Part shown: positions 59,491 through 64,000 of the stretch, one piece after another
How the letters are laid out: each line of letters begins with the position of its first letter
Position numbering within the stretch: the first letter of the stretch is position 1
Assembly (NCBI GenBank): GCA_907163345.1
Contig: CAJQUN010000058.1
Location: forward strand, 2,542,001 to 2,606,000
Source: Haberlea rhodopensis
Taxonomy: Eukaryota > Streptophyta > Magnoliopsida > Lamiales > Gesneriaceae
DNA: 64,000 nt
Direction: 5' to 3'
Made by a program: the position numbers and the translations under genes
Notes under the pieces: generated by a model
Told to the model about the DNA's origin: nothing
The model's input: only the letters and a program-made list of their open reading frames with translations
Database searches by the model: none

Positions 59491-61482
59491 TGTGGGGTCC
59501 TCTTTACTTAATTCATTATGTATCATGTGAACATACATATGTGAGTCTGAATTAAGTAATAACATACACTGATTAAGAGTATCTTACTAGTTAAGTTGTT
59601 ACAGATGTACCAAACCACTAGTACAAAAACCAACTAACTTTTTCTACATATACATTACATATCAAATTAACAACCTAAGCCAGTACAACTCCTATGCAGT
59701 GGGTCACCTCGCAGCAGAATCAGACTCACGATTCCCACGTCTATGCAATCCTACAGAAACATTCACAAAACGTGAGTATAGATAAACAACTATTTCAGTG
59801 CGATATTAAAACACAATATCAATAACAATGATAAAGCACAATAAATCATCTAATGTGAATGTTCTGTATCATGCATCCACAATGCACCATGTCATGACAT
59901 GTCTCAACAAGTACCCTATTATCACGAGACTAAAATGATATGCCTATTCAGCTCAATATGTCAGTAGAACCACCTCACTTCTTCATATTAGCAGCACATA
60001 TCATAGTACCGTCCTCAAATGATAATAACCAGAGCATATACCCAAAAATCGGCGTATATCTCTAAATAGCATAACTGAGCATATACCCAAACCAGGCGTA
60101 TATCTCTCTGTCACAATAACCGAGCATATACCCAAACCAGGCGTATATCTCTATGTAACATAACCAAGCATATACCCAATACCAGGCGTATATCTCAAAT
60201 ACATAACCGAGCATATACCCAAACCAGGCGTATATCTCACATACATATGATATCCATGAATGTACAGGCATATGATACGACCAATCATATGATACTAACA
60301 TAACACAATTCATATGATATCAATCTTATAACATCATTACACAATATCTATACTCCGTACGTCAACACGTACCTGTACTGCGACACAAACGAGTTAAATT
60401 AGGCGTCACTGGTTACGTGCCTCGTTGTCCCGTCCCCTGAGATGATGCTACAACAATGCCAACAATATATCATGTTATCATAGGCATTAAAATCAAATTC
60501 TACAAAAATATAACATTTTTCAACTTTCCTAAAGCACCGATCGATATCTACCAGCACCGATCGATCGCCAAAACATTCTGTCTCCTCGCGATCGATCGCA
60601 ACAACTTGGCGATCGATCGCCAAAATGTTCTGTTGCTCGCGATCGATCGCCACATTTTCACCGATCGATCGCTACATGTATAAACCGCCTTATATTTTGC
60701 CCTGTCTCGGCGATCGATCGCCACAAAGCTCGCGATCGATCGCCGATGTCCAGAAAGTTCAGAACATGGCGATTTTGAGCTTATCTTCCTAGCTCTTCTC
60801 CTACAACTCAAAATTTAACATGGAAATAAGTTTCATGTACTCCCCAAGACCATAACAACATGTTTCCCCCATCTTACAATCCAATTACTAGCATATAAAC
60901 ATGTTATGATTCTTCACATGAACCTTTTATATTTCACTTCACATGCATCAATATCAATGACATAATTCAAGTGTAAAACCATGAATTTCTTACCAAGATG
61001 GTACAATTTCACTTCACACACCTTCCTAGCTCAATTTACAAGTGAAGCCCAAGCTCAAACCAACAAGAACTTGAAAGAGATGGAGAGGAGCTTGTGTAGT
61101 GTTTTAGTAGGTGTAAAATGAGAACTATGTGATTCTCCTCCCTAAATCACCTCGATATAAGGTCATTAGTTTCCCTAAACCACTTGTTCTCATATCATTT
61201 AGAGTTAATGACATGTTATGTAACATGTACATGAAATGAAATTCAAATACAACTCCAATTCACATGAAAGTCACATGCATAATCAAATGTCTCCTAGTTC
61301 ATGACTTGATATGTTATTAAATCATTGTACACCATGTTTCATCCCTTGCCCTTGCCATATATCATTTCATACATGTATTAATTCATTCTTGGTTCCACCT
61401 GAACCCCCAATATCATACCGCCAATTGATATAATTACACCATAATCATATCACACGTGTATACAACAAATCGAGGCATTACA
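59491..61482 (-). repeat. Element B 5' LTR
   Basis: 1992 bp. Eight palindromes, one damaged (60537-60745); donor hairpin GTACGT-CAAC-ACGTAC (60357-60372); five-unit ATATAC/GTATAT array (60036-60236). Confidence 0.93.
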
Positions 61483-61487
61483 CTGTA

Positions 61488-64000
61488 GGGAATGTAGTGA
61501 GCCACTTTAGTCAATCTGTCCACGACTACCCAAATGGCATCTAAACCCGAAACAGTCCTCGGTAAGTGGGTCACGAAGTCCATGGATACGTGCTCCCACT
61601 TCCATTCTGGTATCTCCAAACTTCTAAGCTCACCACCAGGCATCTGCCCCTCAGCCTTCACTTGCTGACAAATCAGACATCTCTTGACGAATGTGGTGAC
61701 ATCTTGTTTCATTCTTCTCCACCAAAACTGGACACATAAATCTTTGTACATTTTCTTCCCGCCCGGGTGGATACTCATCCTGCTGCAATGAGCTCACTGT
61801 AATATTCCCCGACGCAACTCTGGCGCATTCGGGACCACCCATCTTTCACCCAGTCTCAAGGAACCATCCTCAGCCATCCTGAACTTCGACGACTGACCCA
61901 GACGAACCAATGACAACCATCTCTGGACCTCTTCGTCTTCCCCCTGAGCCTTCCGGATGTATTCATAAATGTCCGACTCAGCTAATAAAGTCAGTACCTG
62001 TACCGGTGAAGCAGACACATCATAATCAAAACCCAACTGACAGTAGGAAGCCATCATAGCTGACAAACACATGGCATCCTCTGTCGTGTTCTTCACTTTC
62101 CGACGCAAAGCGTCGGCTGTCAAATTTGCTCTTCCCGGATGGTACTCGATTTCACAATCATAATCCTTCAGTAGGTCCATCCATCTCCTCTGTCTCATAT
62201 TCAGCTCAGCCTGCGTAAACAAGAACTTCAGGCTCTTGTGATCAGTGAAGATGGTGAATGAGGTAACTTATAAATAGTGTCGCCATATCTTCAAGGCAAA
62301 CACTATAGCTGCTAGCTCCAAATCATGGACCGGGTACCTCGTCTCGTGTGGCTTCAATTGTCTTGAAGCGTAGGCCACAACGTGCTTATCCTGCATTAGT
62401 ACGCATCCTAGGCCCTGAAGCGATGTGTCAGTATAGAGAGCGAACCCCTTGTTTTCTCTGGGAATCACCAATACTGGCGCTGAAGTTAATTTGTGTTTCA
62501 ATTCCCGAAAACTCTGCTCACAAGCTTCCGACTAACAGAATGGGACTCCCTTCTGAGTCAGCTGTGGCAGTGGCTTGGCAATCTTTGAAAATCCTTCGAC
62601 AAAGCGTCGATAATACCCAGCCAAACCAAGGAAACTTCGGATCTCAGTGACTGAAGTCGGCGCAGACCAATCCATAACCGCCTCTATCTTCCTGGGATCT
62701 ACTGATATCCCCTCTCGAGAGATAATATGACCCAAGAACGCTACACTGTTCAGCCAGAACTCACACTTGCTGAGCTTGGCGCACAACTGATGATCCCTCT
62801 GGATCTGTAGCACTGTCCTCAAGTGATTGGCATGCTCCTCCCTACTTCTCAAGTAGACAAGAATGTCGTCAATAAACACGATGACAAACTGATCAAGATA
62901 TTTCTGAAATACTCTGTTCATCAGGCTCATAAAGACAGCCGAGGCATTCGTCACAACGAACGGCATCACTAAGAACTCGTAGTGCCCATACAGAGTCCGA
63001 AAAGCTGTCTTTTGTATGTCATCAGCTCTAACTCGTAGTGATAGCCTGACCTCAAGTCAATCTTCGAGTAAAGCTCTGTGCCCTGAAGCTGATCAAATAA
63101 GTCATCAATCCTCGGAAGGGGGTACTTGTTCTTAACCGTCACTTTATTCAATTGACGGTAATCGATGCACAGACGCATCGAACCATCCTTTTTCTTTACA
63201 AACAAGACTGGCGCACCCCAAGGCGATACACTAGGACGAATGTATCCTTTGTCGAGGAGCTCCTGCAACTGCACCTTCAGCTCTCTCAGCTCTGCCGGTG
63301 CCATCCTATAAGGAGCACGGGAAATAGCAGATGTCCCTGGCAATCGCAAACTCCACATCTCTGATCTGCGGAAATCCTGGAATCTCATCCGGAAACACAT
63401 CGGTGAATTCCGCAACTATTCGTATATCCTCGATCCTCAACTCTTCCTTTTCCTCTGATACTTCCACGGCATAAATAAGATAGCATGAGTGACCGTGTTC
63501 TAACAACCGTGACATCTTAACTGCCAAAATCAACGGAATCCTTGGAGGAGAGCCGCCCCCATAGAAGGTCCACTGAAACCCCTAATCAGACAGAAAATGC
63601 ACCATCCTCTATCGGCAATCAACCACGGCCTGGTATCTGCTCAACACATCAATACCGACAATATAGTCAAAATCTGCCATATCCAACAAAATCAGATCAG
63701 CCCTCAGATCATTTCCCTCAAAATAAATGAGGCAATAAGATAATAGTCGATCCGCAATCACATGCTTTCCCGTGGGTGTCGAGACCATAAGAGGCGTGGG
63801 CAACAGAGACGATCACAGATGGTGTTTCTCCACAAAAGCAGAAGATATGAAAGAATGAGAAGCACCTGTATCTACCAAAATAAATGCAGGGTACGTAAGT
63901 AAGTAGCACGTACCAGCAATCACCTCCTCTGGGGCTGCCTCTGCCTCCTCACGCATCAATGCATACACTTGACCCTGCGGGGGTCCTGCCGCCTGACCTC
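61488..64000 (-). pseudogene. Element C protease to integrase, heavily broken, runs off edge
   Basis: Minus strand. From the edge: protease with D-T-G near 63877, linker, RT N-terminal part (63300-62970), F-I-D-D RT part (62969-62532), RNase H (62501-62268 and 62222-61794) and integrase zinc region and start of core (61778-61488), which continues at 44030. Breaks: shifts near 63580-63540, 63350, 63045 and 62970, a stop near 62530, a stop at 62268-62270 and a stop near 61794. Gag and 5' LTR lie beyond the window. More decayed than F. Confidence 0.9.

Larger units (their letters stand above)
44031..61482 (-). mobile_element. Element B: gypsy element in C pol, split by element A
   Basis: TSD CTGTA (44026-44030 and 61483-61487). 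LTRs 44031-46018 (1988 bp) and 59491-61482 (1992 bp). About 8.74 kb without element A. Same family as element J. The LTRs are alike but differ by substitutions (for example GTACAT in the left donor hairpin against GTACGT in the right; one palindrome in the right LTR reads CGATCGATAT). Gag-pol has only a few breaks, so B is younger than J and C, older than A. Confidence 0.95.

Overview
This 64 kb window is plant heterochromatin made almost entirely of LTR retrotransposons nested in one another. I see no host gene, rRNA or tRNA. The evidence for a flowering plant is the Ty3/gypsy chromovirus proteins of the Tekay/Del type (gag, protease, RT, RNase H, integrase, chromodomain-like C-terminus), primer sites matching plant initiator tRNA-Met (TGGTATCAGAGC), Ty1/copia gag and RT pieces, LTRs of about 2-2.6 kb, and 5-bp target duplications. 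The species cannot be named from sequence alone.

Layout, left to right. 1-2110: two copia pieces in opposite orientation. 2134-3241: an unclassified LTR-like fragment. 3242-16240: two damaged gypsy elements on the minus strand (here E and F), with an LTR fragment between them (7996-9053). Each is interrupted by a solo LTR with a perfect target duplication (3686-6184, TGGCT; 13062-15679, GACAT). 16241-24961: plus-strand LTR fragments and a large non-coding element (H, 16791-22092). 24962-34536: an LTR (K) split by a complete but decayed element J (25286-33956, duplication CTATA). 34537 to the right edge: element C (minus). Its LTR carries the non-coding element I (35117-41648). Its pol carries element B (44031-61482, minus, duplication CTGTA). 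B's gag-pol carries element A (49589-58298, plus, duplication TCCTC). Element A has 1969-bp LTRs with no difference that I noticed and one open 1505-residue polyprotein, so it looks young and possibly autonomous.

The most interesting signal lies in the LTRs, not in the proteins. LTR families that differ in most of their sequence share one order of modules: (1) a splice-donor-like GTAAG or similar; (2) a cluster of almost always eight CGATCGATCG-type palindromes; (3) a splice-acceptor-like TTGTGTAG; (4) a 60-75 nt segment ending AAG or CAG; (5) a second donor-like GTACGT that is itself the left arm of a perfect hairpin GTACGT-N3-5-ACGTAC; (6) a tandem array of short hairpins whose stems differ between families and show compensatory changes; (7) a second acceptor-like site. 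I read this as a two-intron leader with a structured, possibly regulated, 5' splice site. That is an inference; the repeats, palindromes and hairpins are seen directly.

Elements H and I have LTRs, primer site and polypurine tract but no gag or pol. They resemble LARD-type non-autonomous elements, presumably moved by proteins of the related chromoviruses. The internal region of I holds the longest hairpin array, with 59-bp alternating units.
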